Assembly: GCA_002746115.1 (NCBI GenBank)
Contig: NVXL01000017.1
Span: 1 to 34,578 of the forward strand
Length of the DNA: 34,578 nucleotides
Reading direction: 5' to 3'
Source: Alteromonadaceae bacterium
Lineage (GTDB): Bacteria > Pseudomonadota > Gammaproteobacteria > Pseudomonadales > Cellvibrionaceae
The notes beneath the pieces were generated by a model. It did not search any database. It was given only the letters and a program-made list of their open reading frames with translations, and was not told where the DNA came from. The first letter of the stretch is position 1. Each line of letters starts with the position of its first letter. Both the position numbers and the translations under genes were made by a program. Positions 1-8,854 of this stretch are shown in pieces.

Positions 1-305
1 AATTATTACTAGCTCAGAACAATAAGCGATTGGTCGCCAGGTAAACAGCACAAGCTTGACGCCCTAGAGAATAAGATTCTCTAGGGCGTTCCTACTTTTA
101 CCAGGTAGAGAACCCCAGGTAGCCGCGAAAAACAACGTTCAAATACCCCCCCAACACGAACCCTAATGTATTCCGAGTCGACAGCTATGTGGTAAACTGC
201 TTCACATTGCTACCAACGCCTTCTTATGCATTATCATCCACTCATTAGCGGACAGAACGCATATTTCCATCAGGGTCACTCCCGTTAACGCGAACATTTA
301 CTATT
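1..305. other. Gene-free leader upstream of pcnB
   Basis: No coding region is evident in these 305 bases. They hold a perfect hairpin (annotated separately) and three copies of CCAGGTA, at 37-43, 101-107 and 115-121; the last two copies extend to CCAGGTAG and lie 14 bases apart. I could not find a convincing -35/-10 pair for pcnB, and no strong Shine-Dalgarno precedes its ATG. The hairpin probably ends a gene lying to the left of the window, so pcnB is likely to start a new transcription unit. Confidence 0.5.
59..89. terminator. Perfect 14-bp hairpin, likely terminator of an upstream gene
   Basis: Arm ACGCCCTAGAGAAT at 59-72 pairs perfectly with ATTCTCTAGGGCGT at 76-89 around a 3-base loop, AAG. 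The sequence after it on the plus strand (TCCTACTTTT) is only moderately T-rich, so termination is likely but not textbook. The gene it would serve lies outside the window. Confidence 0.6.
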
Positions 306-1682
306 ATGCTAAACAGGCTACTCAGACTTTTCGAGTCCTCCCCGTCCTCCGACAACGGTCCCACGACCTACACTCAGCAGATGCACGGCATCGCCAAATC
401 GGACATTAGCCACAGTGCCATAAAAGTAATCGCACAGCTTCAAGAAAAAGGCTATAGCGCATACCTCGTTGGCGGGGGCGTTAGAGATCTATTGCTAGAC
501 ACCAGCCCAAAAGACTTTGACGTCGCTACTGACGCGACACCAGAAGAGATACGATCCGTCTTTAGAAATTCTCGCATTATTGGGAAACGCTTTCGCATTG
601 TGCATGTGCGTTTTGGCCGCGAAATTATCGAAGTAACTACCTTTCGCGGCAGCCATACAAACGCCCAGGAAAAAGGCGAAGCCGCCCAATCCGAAAAAGG
701 AATACTGCTACGTGACAACGTTTATGGCGATATAAAGTCCGATGCCTTACGACGCGACTTCACCATCAATGCCTTGTATTACAACCCACAAAATGGTGAA
801 ATTCTAGATTTTACTGGCGGAATGGAAGACTTACAAGATCGCAGAATCAAAATCATTGGTGATGCCACCAAGCGCTACAAAGAAGACCCTGTACGGATGC
901 TTCGCGCCGTGCGTTTTAGTGCCAAGCTAATTTTCACCCTCGATAGTGATACCGAAGCGCCAATTCATGAGCATGCAGACTATCTCGCCGAGATTCCATC
1001 CGCGCGCCTATTTGAGGAAGTTTTAAAGCTGTTCCTATCAGGCTACGCAACATCAACATTACATAAGTTACGTGACTTCGGCCTACTTGCTTACCTCTTC
1101 CCCGGCACCGATGCATTGATAGCTAATGACGACGACCTGAACAGCAAGCTCGTATTCAATGCCGCCAAAAATACAGATAAACGCTTACGTCGTGGTAAAC
1201 GTGTCACTCCAGCATTTGTATACGCAGCCATGCTTTGGCCGCAACTTAGGCAGCAAATGAAGTATTTACAGGAGGAGCAAAAGCTCCCTTTGTATGATTC
1301 ACTACAACAAGCGGCTCAAGGTGTTATTACTCAGCAGCTTTCGTATACATCGATTCCGAAACGTTTCTTGCTTCCTATGCGCGATATTTGGAATTTACAA
1401 TGGCGACTAAATCGTCGAGAGGGTCGAAGGGCTCAAGCCCTAATGGAGCACCAGCGCTTTCGCGCCGCATATGACTTCCTACTTCTCAGAGAAGAATCTG
1501 GCGAAGACTTAGACGGACTTGGCACTTGGTGGACCAGCTTCCAAAATGCTGACGAAGAGCAAAAAGAAGCGCTCATAAAAGCCGTGATACCAAAAGGTCA
1601 GCGCAACCCTCGTAAACGCAGGCGCTCACCCAAGAAAAAAACAGAACTGAATAACGAACAGCAGCCCAAACCCTGCGAGTAA
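306..1682 (+). CDS. pcnB: Poly(A) polymerase I (polynucleotide adenylyltransferase)
   Basis: This enzyme adds 3' poly(A) tails to RNA and so promotes RNA decay. The 458-residue protein has the class II nucleotidyltransferase head: GGGVRD at 56-61 and the metal-binding DFD at 70-72. The RRDFTIN motif and the RMLRAVRFSAKL helix follow, both typical of the poly(A) polymerase/CCA transferase superfamily. A helical body with RDIWNLQWRL and a strongly basic C-terminal tail (RNPRKRRRSPKKK) is the usual signature of bacterial PcnB rather than a CCA-adding enzyme. Length matches the family. The ATG at 306 gives the expected short N-terminal extension but has no clear Shine-Dalgarno. It is the first gene of a plus-strand run; the next gene starts 32 bases after its stop. 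In many gammaproteobacteria pcnB is followed by folK and panB, but folK is missing here. Confidence 0.96.
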   Translation: MLNRLLRLFESSPSSDNGPTTYTQQMHGIAKSDISHSAIKVIAQLQEKGYSAYLVGGGVRDLLLDTSPKDFDVATDATPEEIRSVFRNSRIIGKRFRIVHVRFGREIIEVTTFRGSHTNAQEKGEAAQSEKGILLRDNVYGDIKSDALRRDFTINALYYNPQNGEILDFTGGMEDLQDRRIKIIGDATKRYKEDPVRMLRAVRFSAKLIFTLDSDTEAPIHEHADYLAEIPSARLFEEVLKLFLSGYATSTLHKLRDFGLLAYLFPGTDALIANDDDLNSKLVFNAAKNTDKRLRRGKRVTPAFVYAAMLWPQLRQQMKYLQEEQKLPLYDSLQQAAQGVITQQLSYTSIPKRFLLPMRDIWNLQWRLNRREGRRAQALMEHQRFRAAYDFLLLREESGEDLDGLGTWWTSFQNADEEQKEALIKAVIPKGQRNPRKRRRSPKKKTELNNEQQPKPCE

Positions 1683-1714
1683 AAGTAAAACAGCGTAAAA
1701 CGGCAGGTTGAACC

Positions 1715-2413
1715 TTGACCAATACAAGTATTGAAACAATCGAAACAATTGACCTATTGGGCAAAGAAATTCCACGCTATATTGCTGTGGAAGGACCGAT
1801 ATGTGTGGGTAAAACCACCTTAACAAAACTGCTAGCAGACACTTTTAATTACGATACATTTTTAGAAGCCCCTCACGAAAATCCGTTTATAGACCGCTTC
1901 TATGCAGGAGAAAAAAATAGCGCACTCCCGACACAGCTATTCTTTCTGCTCCAACGCGCTAACCAATTAAACGAGCTACGACAAGGGGGCTTATTTCACC
2001 CAATACACGTAGCCGATTTTTTGATTGAAAAAGATTACCTGTTTGCACAGATCACTCTCGATGGCGAAGAGCTAAAGCTTTACGAGCAGATTTACCAAAA
2101 CCTGACACTTAACGCCCCAACACCGGACTTAGTCATATATCTACAAGCCCCCACCCATGTCCTCCTAAAGCGGATAAAAAAGCGCGCCGTCCCAGCACAG
2201 CAAAGTATTAACGCGGAATATTTAAATACTTTAAACGATGCCTACACGCGCTTTTTCCATTATTATGATCGTGCTCCATTACTGATAGTGAATACTGCCG
2301 ACGTCAACTGGCAAGATAGCCCTGGTGACTATCGAAAACTTGTCGAACACGCACTCACACTGAAAAGCGGTCGCCATTACTACAATTCACAGACCGTGGC
2401 ACTGCCCGAATAA
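1715..2413 (+). CDS. Deoxynucleoside kinase family protein (dNK/dGK type)
   Basis: Probable deoxynucleoside kinase of the salvage pathway, transferring phosphate from ATP to a deoxynucleoside in the cytoplasm; the substrate base cannot be read from sequence. The 232-residue protein has a P-loop, GPICVGKT, at 27-34, where Cys replaces the usual second Gly. The DFLIEKDYLFA segment corresponds to the substrate-site helix, and the arginine-rich LID RIKKRAVPAQQSI follows. The start is a TTG at 1715; there is no ATG before the P-loop, and a GGCAGG stretch lies about 8 bases upstream. It sits 32 bases after pcnB and 47 bases before panB, so co-transcription is likely. A dNK next to panB is a recurring gammaproteobacterial arrangement, which supports the assignment, but the usual folK neighbour is absent. 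Confidence 0.85.
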   Translation: MTNTSIETIETIDLLGKEIPRYIAVEGPICVGKTTLTKLLADTFNYDTFLEAPHENPFIDRFYAGEKNSALPTQLFFLLQRANQLNELRQGGLFHPIHVADFLIEKDYLFAQITLDGEELKLYEQIYQNLTLNAPTPDLVIYLQAPTHVLLKRIKKRAVPAQQSINAEYLNTLNDAYTRFFHYYDRAPLLIVNTADVNWQDSPGDYRKLVEHALTLKSGRHYYNSQTVALPE

Positions 2414-2460
2414 TAGGGTAATCAAAACTACACTGTAACAACGATTTTCTGGATTTTGAC

Positions 2461-3312
2461 ATGGTTTACTCTGGCAACAACGATACTGGCAAAGCAGAAA
2501 GAGTTAATACGCCCGCACTAAAAAAACAAGTGACGCTACGAACCTTGCGGAAAATGAAAGCACAGGCCGAAAAATTTGTCACAGTCGCGCTCTATGATGC
2601 ACCAATGGCCGCGATGGCGAAAAAAAGCGGCGTAGAAGTTGTACTCGTAGGCGATAGCCTAGGCATGACAGTCTTAGGTTTCGACAGTACCATTCCGGTA
2701 ACAATGGAACAGATGATTTACCATGTCGAGGCGGTACGCCGTGGCAATGATAAATCACTCATTATTGGCGATTTACCTTTTATGTCCTACGCAACCCCTG
2801 ACACCGCTATGGAAAATGCCGCTCGGGTAATGCGTGCGGGCGCCAATATGATCAAGATAGAAGGCGGTGAATGGTTACAAGATACCGTTAAAATGCTGAG
2901 CGATAGAGGCATTCCAGTCTGCGCACATCTTGGTCTTACCCCACAATCTGTCAACAAGTTTGGCGGTTTCCGCGTACAAGGCCGAACTCAGGAACAAAGC
3001 GAACAAATCACCAAAGATGCTATCGCCCTAGAGAAGGCCGGTGCAGATCTAGTCTTGCTAGAGTGTGTACCGCAAGCCCTCGCGAAAGACATTACTAAAG
3101 CGCTTAACGTGCCTACGATCGGCATCGGTGCGGGCCGCGACACAGATGCTCAAGTTCTCGTTATCAACGATATTTTAGGCTTGACTGAGCACCCTCCTAA
3201 ATTTTCCAAGAACTTCTTAGTAGAAACGTTGGATATTCCAGGTGCCTTAACAAAATACACCCAAGATGTGAAAAGTGGCGCTTTCCCACATGACGATAAT
3301 ATTTTTTGTTAA
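2461..3312 (+). CDS. panB: 3-methyl-2-oxobutanoate hydroxymethyltransferase (ketopantoate hydroxymethyltransferase)
   Basis: Catalyses the first committed step of pantothenate synthesis: transfer of a hydroxymethyl group from 5,10-methylene-THF to 3-methyl-2-oxobutanoate, giving ketopantoate. Diagnostic motifs are ALYDAPMAAMAKKSG, the Mg-binding VGDSLGM, IPVTMEQM, GDLPFMSY, KIEGG, AHLGLTPQ and VLLECVP with the catalytic Glu. The 283-residue length is about 20 residues above the family norm because of a polar N-terminal extension that may not be translated; an alternative start is the Met of MKAQAEKFV. In most relatives panC follows panB, but here the next gene is dxs, about 190 bases away, so panC must be elsewhere or missing. 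Confidence 0.97.
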   Translation: MVYSGNNDTGKAERVNTPALKKQVTLRTLRKMKAQAEKFVTVALYDAPMAAMAKKSGVEVVLVGDSLGMTVLGFDSTIPVTMEQMIYHVEAVRRGNDKSLIIGDLPFMSYATPDTAMENAARVMRAGANMIKIEGGEWLQDTVKMLSDRGIPVCAHLGLTPQSVNKFGGFRVQGRTQEQSEQITKDAIALEKAGADLVLLECVPQALAKDITKALNVPTIGIGAGRDTDAQVLVINDILGLTEHPPKFSKNFLVETLDIPGALTKYTQDVKSGAFPHDDNIFC

Positions 3313-3504
3313 AATTGTCGTTAATCTTTAAGGCTAAAAATACACAGATCACAGAATTTAGACGAATAAAGCGCTAGGGCTTTAAACCTTACAGCCTTTT
3401 ACCATACAATTAACCCTTTGAGCCCAAGTTGGAAAATAACGTTAGGCGTGATGCTCGCCAGCAAACTACGCCCTTCAACTCCTTGGCAGGCAGATACAGC
3501 AAGA

Positions 3505-5448
3505 ATGTTTGATACAATACCAATACGGCGCCCGGTTACCCCCTTACTGGACCAGGTGCAACAGCCTTCCGATCTTCGTAAACTCGCTGAAGACGATCTA
3601 GCGCAGCTGACGAGCGAGCTGAGAGAGTACCTACTTTACACCGTTGGTAAAACCGGCGGGCACTTTGGTGCCGGGTTAGGCGTCACTGAGTTAACCGTTG
3701 CACTGCACTATGTATTGAATACTCCCGACGATAATATCGTATGGGATGTGGGCCACCAAACCTATCCGCATAAAATACTTACCGGCCGCCGCGAGGCGAT
3801 GAGTACTATTCGCCAACTGGGCGGCATCGCCGGGTTCCCTAAACGCCAAGAAAGTGAGTTCGACAGCTTTGGCGTAGGCCACTCAAGCACCTCCATCAGT
3901 GCCGCGTTAGGTATGGCAATAGCCTCTGAGCTCAAAGGTCAAGACCGCCAATCCGTCGCAGTAATAGGCGATGGCTCCATGACTGCGGGCATGGCTTTTG
4001 AAGCGCTCAACCATGCGGCCCACACTAACACCAACATGCTGGTGATTCTTAACGACAACAACATGTCGATATCCAAAAATGTTGGTGGGTTATCTACGTA
4101 TTTCTCCAGAGTTTGGGCAAGCAAGACCTACACCGCTTTGCGAGAAGGGAGTAAACGGGCACTAATCAAAATTCCACGCGCCTGGGAGCTTGCACGAAAA
4201 ACCGAAGAGCATCTCAAAGGCATGATATCCCCCGGTACTTTATTTGAAGAGTTAGGCTTCTACTATGTCGGCCCAATTGACGGACACGACATTAAACATT
4301 TAGTCGGCTATTTACGCCGTATGATAGACATAAAAGGCCCCAAATTACTCCACATTGTCACCCAAAAAGGCAAAGGCTTTACACCAGCCGAAAGCGACCC
4401 AGTTGGATACCATGCGCTCAATAAAATTGAGCCAAAGCCCAAAGTGCAGCGCGTATACTCAAGCACACCTGAGGCTCCAAGCAAGCTAAAGAAAGTTAAA
4501 TACCAAAAAGTTTTTGGTGATTGGCTTTGCGATCTTGCCGAAGTCGACCCAAATGTCATCGCGATCACGCCCGCCATGAGTGAGGGCTCCGGCATGGTGG
4601 AATTCGCTGAGCGCTTTCCCGAACGCTTCCACGACGTTGCCATTGCCGAGCAACATGCCGTTACTGTCGCTGCGGGTATTGCATGTGAAGGGGTAAAACC
4701 CGTAGTAGCAATTTACTCAACTTTTTTGCAGCGCGCCTATGATCAGCTCGTGCACGACGTTGCTCTGCAGAACCTTGATGTTACCTTCGCAATTGACCGC
4801 GCAGGCCTTGTAGGTGAGGACGGGCCAACGCACGCAGGCAGCTTCGATATATCCTTCCTTCGCTGTATACCGAATATGGTCATTGCAACGCCCAGCAATG
4901 AAAACGACTGCCGACAACTCCTCTATACCGCTTATCAACACCCAGGCCCCGCAGCCGTGCGCTACCCAAGAGGAACAGGCCCCGGAAGCGAAATAACCAA
5001 AGAGGACTTAGCATACGAACTTGGTAAAGGCGTACAGAGTCATGAGGGTAAAGCAATATGTATCCTCAACTTCGGCGTATTACTACACGATGCAATACAA
5101 GTTGCCAAAGAGCGCAACTACTCCGTGTGCGATATGCGCTGGGCAAAGCCGCTAGATACCGAGCTTATTCTCACTATGGCCGAGCAGCATGAATTTCTGG
5201 TCACCATAGAAGAGAATGCCACAGCCGGTGGCGCAGGGTCGGCAGTGGTGGAGTTTTTAAACAATGAAGGCTACGACACTCCCACACTCCTACTCGGCTT
5301 GCCGGATAGGAATTTTGAACAAGGCAAACGCGCTCAATTGCTCGAAGCGGCAGGGCTCGACAGCAAAGGCATCAAGCAAAACATCGACAGCTGGCTAAAC
5401 AAACGCCTTAAAATTCAAAAAGAAAGAGTTCACCGAGAAGTATCATAA
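3505..5448 (+). CDS. dxs: 1-deoxy-D-xylulose-5-phosphate synthase
   Basis: TPP-dependent enzyme that condenses pyruvate with glyceraldehyde 3-phosphate. It is the entry step of the MEP isoprenoid pathway and also feeds thiamine and pyridoxal synthesis. Visible are VWDVGHQTYPHKILTGRR, the TPP/Mg motif GDGSMTAGMAFEALNHA with LNDNNMSIS, the transketolase pyrimidine-binding domain with AIAEQHAVT, DRAGLVGEDGPTHAG and the C-terminal transketolase domain. I chose the ATG at 3505 because the protein then begins MFDTIPIRRPVTPLLD, which matches the usual Dxs N-terminus (647 aa). The frame is open further upstream, to an ATG at 3451 (with TTAGG just before it) and a TTG at 3418; those starts would add 18 or 29 residues without recognisable homology. 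Downstream is an inverted repeat shared with the converging gene. Confidence 0.95.
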   Translation: MFDTIPIRRPVTPLLDQVQQPSDLRKLAEDDLAQLTSELREYLLYTVGKTGGHFGAGLGVTELTVALHYVLNTPDDNIVWDVGHQTYPHKILTGRREAMSTIRQLGGIAGFPKRQESEFDSFGVGHSSTSISAALGMAIASELKGQDRQSVAVIGDGSMTAGMAFEALNHAAHTNTNMLVILNDNNMSISKNVGGLSTYFSRVWASKTYTALREGSKRALIKIPRAWELARKTEEHLKGMISPGTLFEELGFYYVGPIDGHDIKHLVGYLRRMIDIKGPKLLHIVTQKGKGFTPAESDPVGYHALNKIEPKPKVQRVYSSTPEAPSKLKKVKYQKVFGDWLCDLAEVDPNVIAITPAMSEGSGMVEFAERFPERFHDVAIAEQHAVTVAAGIACEGVKPVVAIYSTFLQRAYDQLVHDVALQNLDVTFAIDRAGLVGEDGPTHAGSFDISFLRCIPNMVIATPSNENDCRQLLYTAYQHPGPAAVRYPRGTGPGSEITKEDLAYELGKGVQSHEGKAICILNFGVLLHDAIQVAKERNYSVCDMRWAKPLDTELILTMAEQHEFLVTIEENATAGGAGSAVVEFLNNEGYDTPTLLLGLPDRNFEQGKRAQLLEAAGLDSKGIKQNIDSWLNKRLKIQKERVHREVS

Positions 5449-5517
5449 AACACTTCGCGATGAGCTCTCATCATCTATTATTTCTTATTGAATAAACTAA
5501 CACCTATTATTGCTTAT

Positions 5518-5554
5518 TAATGCCTATTATTGAACAAACTAATAATAGGCATTA
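5518..5554. terminator. 14-bp inverted repeat between convergent genes
   Basis: TAATGCCTATTATT (5518-5531) pairs perfectly with AATAATAGGCATTA (5541-5554) around a 9-base loop. It lies between the ends of dxs (plus) and the phosphorylase-kinase-like gene (minus), so a bidirectional terminator is likely, although no long T run follows on either strand. The same A+T-rich stretch carries three direct copies of CTATTATT, starting at 5475, 5504 and 5524, which suggests that the repeat grew by local duplication. Confidence 0.55.
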
Positions 5555-5579
5555 AGTCAGCGAGTTCAAATTGAACAAG

Positions 5580-8500
5580 CTAAGCCATTTCAGCAAATAC
5601 CTCAGCTAGATATTTTTGCACCACAAATGGTGACTGCTCAATAAAGATATCCATGTTGCGCCCTTCCGTTTTAGTTCGCTTGTTGAAAATAACGTATTTT
5701 TCAGCCGCCGCTTCCGCAGCTCCAGCCAGATCAACACTACCTTTGACATTTAGCGTGGGATTGTCCGCGGAAAATTGCGTAAAGGCATACAAGCTCTCAA
5801 TGATCATGCTTTTGTAATAGGGTGGGTGCACATGCTGAGTGATTTCATCAATCAGACGAGCAAAGCTTTCCTCTCCCGGAGTCATAGAGCTGCGCACACG
5901 TTCACAATCAATCGAGCAAACCTCACTGCCACTATCACTAAATATCAACGACTCCGCATGCGCTAAACTTTGCCAAATACTCTTTAAGAACGGCGCATCA
6001 AATCGTGGAATTAAACCGCGTGCAGAACGCCACTCCAACCAATCAATGTCAATGGCTTGCATACTTTCTGCAGAGCCAAAGAAGCTCGCGGTTTTATCAT
6101 CAGCGCTAAAGCCTACCGATATACCTTGAGAGAAACGTGCTTGCTGTGAATCGAGAATATTCTGTACTTTTTCAAGTAATTCGGATGGAGATAATTTCGC
6201 TAAATTCTCAACGCCTTCCGTACTAAAGCCACCTTCTCCGCACCCCGCACACAATCCGAGTAAATTATGCGTCTGAATTGAACGCATACCATCAAATAGT
6301 TCCGGCGTTGTACGTGCGAGAGCCCCAACCATTGAGAGCGTTTCTTGCACTAAGGTTCGTTCAAGTAAATTATCGACAACCGCATTAATCACCTCAACGA
6401 TTTTTTCGTTGCAGTTAGAGGCATCCACATCAATGGGCGTATGCTTGTCATCACTCCCTACCGATACACTTAAATGCCTAGATGACAGCAGTACGATGCC
6501 ATCAGCAAGGTCTGTATGAAAACGGTTTAATACCGCAAAACAATAACGTGAGGTCAGCCAATAATTATGCTCACACGCTTTGGTGTATATGTATTCAAGC
6601 AGCTGCCGTACAGTGAGCGTTTTACCAACACCAACATTATCAGTTAACCTGTGTGATTGTATAAAAGCACTTACGAGTTGATAACTATTTTGATCATCCA
6701 CCCCGATCGCCGCAACCAAAGTCTGCGCGTCCTCAGTAAGAGGGGTTTTTATACGATCAGCCAATGATTTCGGTAATTGAGTTTTTAACGGTTTTAGTGG
6801 CGTAATACAAACTTGCGGAATAATGAAACGATTTTCTTTAGAGGCACGATAAGCCAAGCCTGCCGAGGCGTAACCGACGCTCTCACTCTCGGTACGTAAT
6901 TGCAGCTTTCTTAAAGTCTCATATAGCAAACTTGCATCTGGGCAATTGCAAAGCCGCTCTTCCATTAAATAAGTAAAAACAGCCACTTCGGAGTTAAGCC
7001 AGTGCTTTTTAATATGGGCTATTTCTTTCCTTATTTTATGACTCGCGCGCTCGGCGTCGTAAACCCGATAATCTTCATCATCATTTTGCAACCAAGATAA
7101 ACACAAATACTTACGGTCATTAATTTTATACGTTTGTGATGTCGACAGCGACTGTAAGCGACGACGAGGTCTACCCGTTAACCCTAAGCCCTCATTAGCG
7201 CCGAGCTGTGCATAGGCTTCAACCAAGTATGGCGCCGAAATAACACTTAAGGGCGCGATATCGTCAAGAGTTTCAGAGATAACACCGTTTTGCGCTAAGG
7301 TTTGTTTAACCGCATCGTTCTCAGCTAGCACAACCAAAGCGGTTTGGGACTGAACAAATCGTCTTGACCGCGTCCGCATCCGCAAAGGATCTAAATCATT
7401 AATCGACAACAAGCCCTCATCTAACAGCAAGCCGGTAATGTACAAACTCTGAGCCCAGACCAAGGGCACATTTTCATTTGGAACACGCGTTTGACTTTTA
7501 GGGTTACCTTTTTCGGCTGCGATGTTTTCTTCAGGTAAATAATACAACTCAGGAATCAGCTTAACACCATCAACATCTACCATCAGGTTTTCGATTTTTT
7601 CTCGATAATGTTTAGCCGTGGCGTCATTTTCATTAAACAGTGCATCAATATATAAAAAGGTAAAAAATAACGGCCACTCTGACTCGACATTTTCGAAGTT
7701 AGACAGCTCAGAATGCTCATAATATAAGCGGCTCCCATCTTCTATTGCGGTTTGATGACCATCCCAAAGAAAGCGCTTACAACCATATTCACCGCCAAGC
7801 TTCGTGAGAATTTCATCGCGGGTTTTTGTTGCTAATTTTTGATCGCCTACCGCAAAAGCTGGGAACCCAATAATACTCAGTATGGCGCTATCAACTTCTT
7901 TAGATAAAGACTCTCGTGGCAGCAAAGAGGCCAATGTATGCCGTGCATGCGAAATAGCGTCAGGCACCGTGTGCACTACAGCACGCTCGGGACCATCTTT
8001 ACCAAACAGGTTTAATCCATCCAGTACTTGCAGCGCGGCTTTTGCCATACCAACAGAGCTGGCATTAATTTCGGTTTTACCGTTATTAATTTTATTCCCA
8101 CGCTCCCAAATACCAAAATCTGGTGTACGGTAAGCGGTCGATATGTAGTAAATCAGGTTTTGTATAAAATCAACTTCACTATACGTGTGAATTAAGCGTA
8201 ACCCCGACGCGCTCATTTGCGCTAACATCAACAAAAAGAGCGAGGTCGCGTCTACCTGCAAGTGCCCCCACTCAAAATCGCCTACTACCGGCGCACCAGT
8301 AGCCGTATCATATTTTGCGTGCAAGGCGTCACCAGGGTTAAGGGTATGTTTAAAAGTTTCCACTTTATCGGCTTGGCGCATCATCGCCTGCAACAAGCCA
8401 CGCATTAATTTAATGGTCGCCTGTTCCAACTGATCACTCTTAACCGACTCCCCTAGGCGGCGGTAAGCCATGCCTAGGCTCCATACGCACATTACCGAGT

Positions 8501-8651
8501 AAACGTTATCACGCACCCAGGCGTCGGTATAGTCACCATGCTGATTCACGGCCGTACTGGCAGGAAGTAACCCGGATATCGGATGTTGGCGACATAGAAC
8601 AACACGTTCCAGATCAATAAAGATACGATCAAGCTGTTCTTCTGGCTTCAT
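5580..8651 (-). CDS. Phosphorylase-kinase alpha/beta-like protein with GH15 (glucoamylase-fold) domain
   Basis: A 1023-residue protein. Its first ~430 residues form a GH15-type (alpha/alpha)6 domain with motifs I recognise from the regulatory alpha/beta subunits of animal phosphorylase kinase: HPISGLLPAS (23-32), DAWVRDNVYS (43-52), KLMRGLLQAMMRQ, WGHLQVDATSLFLL, GIWERG with Glu183, ASSVGMAKAAL and EWPLFFTF. The resemblance reaches the C-terminus, where MTPGE (from Met923) followed by PPYY and IIESLYAFT matches the end of the alpha subunit. The C-terminal lipidation box of the animal protein is absent. Glu183 is at the position of the GH15 general acid and LPEEN (374-375) could supply a base, so either glucan hydrolysis or glucan binding is possible. 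The ATG at 8651 has an excellent Shine-Dalgarno, AAGGTGGAGG (8658-8667). No kinase catalytic subunit or glycogen gene is nearby. Function is inferred from the family only. Confidence 0.85.
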   Translation of the reverse strand: MKPEEQLDRIFIDLERVVLCRQHPISGLLPASTAVNQHGDYTDAWVRDNVYSVMCVWSLGMAYRRLGESVKSDQLEQATIKLMRGLLQAMMRQADKVETFKHTLNPGDALHAKYDTATGAPVVGDFEWGHLQVDATSLFLLMLAQMSASGLRLIHTYSEVDFIQNLIYYISTAYRTPDFGIWERGNKINNGKTEINASSVGMAKAALQVLDGLNLFGKDGPERAVVHTVPDAISHARHTLASLLPRESLSKEVDSAILSIIGFPAFAVGDQKLATKTRDEILTKLGGEYGCKRFLWDGHQTAIEDGSRLYYEHSELSNFENVESEWPLFFTFLYIDALFNENDATAKHYREKIENLMVDVDGVKLIPELYYLPEENIAAEKGNPKSQTRVPNENVPLVWAQSLYITGLLLDEGLLSINDLDPLRMRTRSRRFVQSQTALVVLAENDAVKQTLAQNGVISETLDDIAPLSVISAPYLVEAYAQLGANEGLGLTGRPRRRLQSLSTSQTYKINDRKYLCLSWLQNDDEDYRVYDAERASHKIRKEIAHIKKHWLNSEVAVFTYLMEERLCNCPDASLLYETLRKLQLRTESESVGYASAGLAYRASKENRFIIPQVCITPLKPLKTQLPKSLADRIKTPLTEDAQTLVAAIGVDDQNSYQLVSAFIQSHRLTDNVGVGKTLTVRQLLEYIYTKACEHNYWLTSRYCFAVLNRFHTDLADGIVLLSSRHLSVSVGSDDKHTPIDVDASNCNEKIVEVINAVVDNLLERTLVQETLSMVGALARTTPELFDGMRSIQTHNLLGLCAGCGEGGFSTEGVENLAKLSPSELLEKVQNILDSQQARFSQGISVGFSADDKTASFFGSAESMQAIDIDWLEWRSARGLIPRFDAPFLKSIWQSLAHAESLIFSDSGSEVCSIDCERVRSSMTPGEESFARLIDEITQHVHPPYYKSMIIESLYAFTQFSADNPTLNVKGSVDLAGAAEAAAEKYVIFNKRTKTEGRNMDIFIEQSPFVVQKYLAEVFAEMA

Positions 8652-8732
8652 ATATGGCCTCCACCTTAAAACCTAAATTTTGGACGCGCATAAATTACCA
8701 TGCATCAAGCGTCAGTGTATTGAAAACTAGTT

Positions 8733-8750
8733 GAAACCGACCGGGGTTTC
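8733..8750. repeat. Operator-like inverted repeat upstream of the phosphorylase-kinase-like gene
   Basis: GAAACC (8733-8738) and GGTTTC (8745-8750) flank a 6-base centre, about 80-100 bases before the ATG of the minus-strand gene at 8651. The dyad resembles the GAAAC/GTTTC half-sites of LacI-family regulators, but the spacing is wider than typical for them. It is a possible sugar-responsive operator; the assignment is speculative. Confidence 0.25.
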
Positions 8751-8854
8751 CATTAATTGCGTAGATTTCGAACGTAGTAAAAGGGTCAATGTAAAAGAAA
8801 GAAGCACTTAAGGTATTAGAGCATTAAAATTTTAAGATTAAGAATCAAAACAAA

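Noticed and set aside
3367-3384. Small dyad TAAAGC/GCTTTA between panB and dxs
   Set aside because: Only six pairs with an A+T-rich stem and no T run; too weak to call a terminator.
3418-3504. TTG/ATG starts giving Dxs an 18-29-residue N-terminal extension
   Set aside because: The usual Dxs N-terminus begins at the ATG at 3505 (MFDTIPIRRP); the extra residues have no recognisable homology. The upstream ATG at 3451 cannot be fully excluded.
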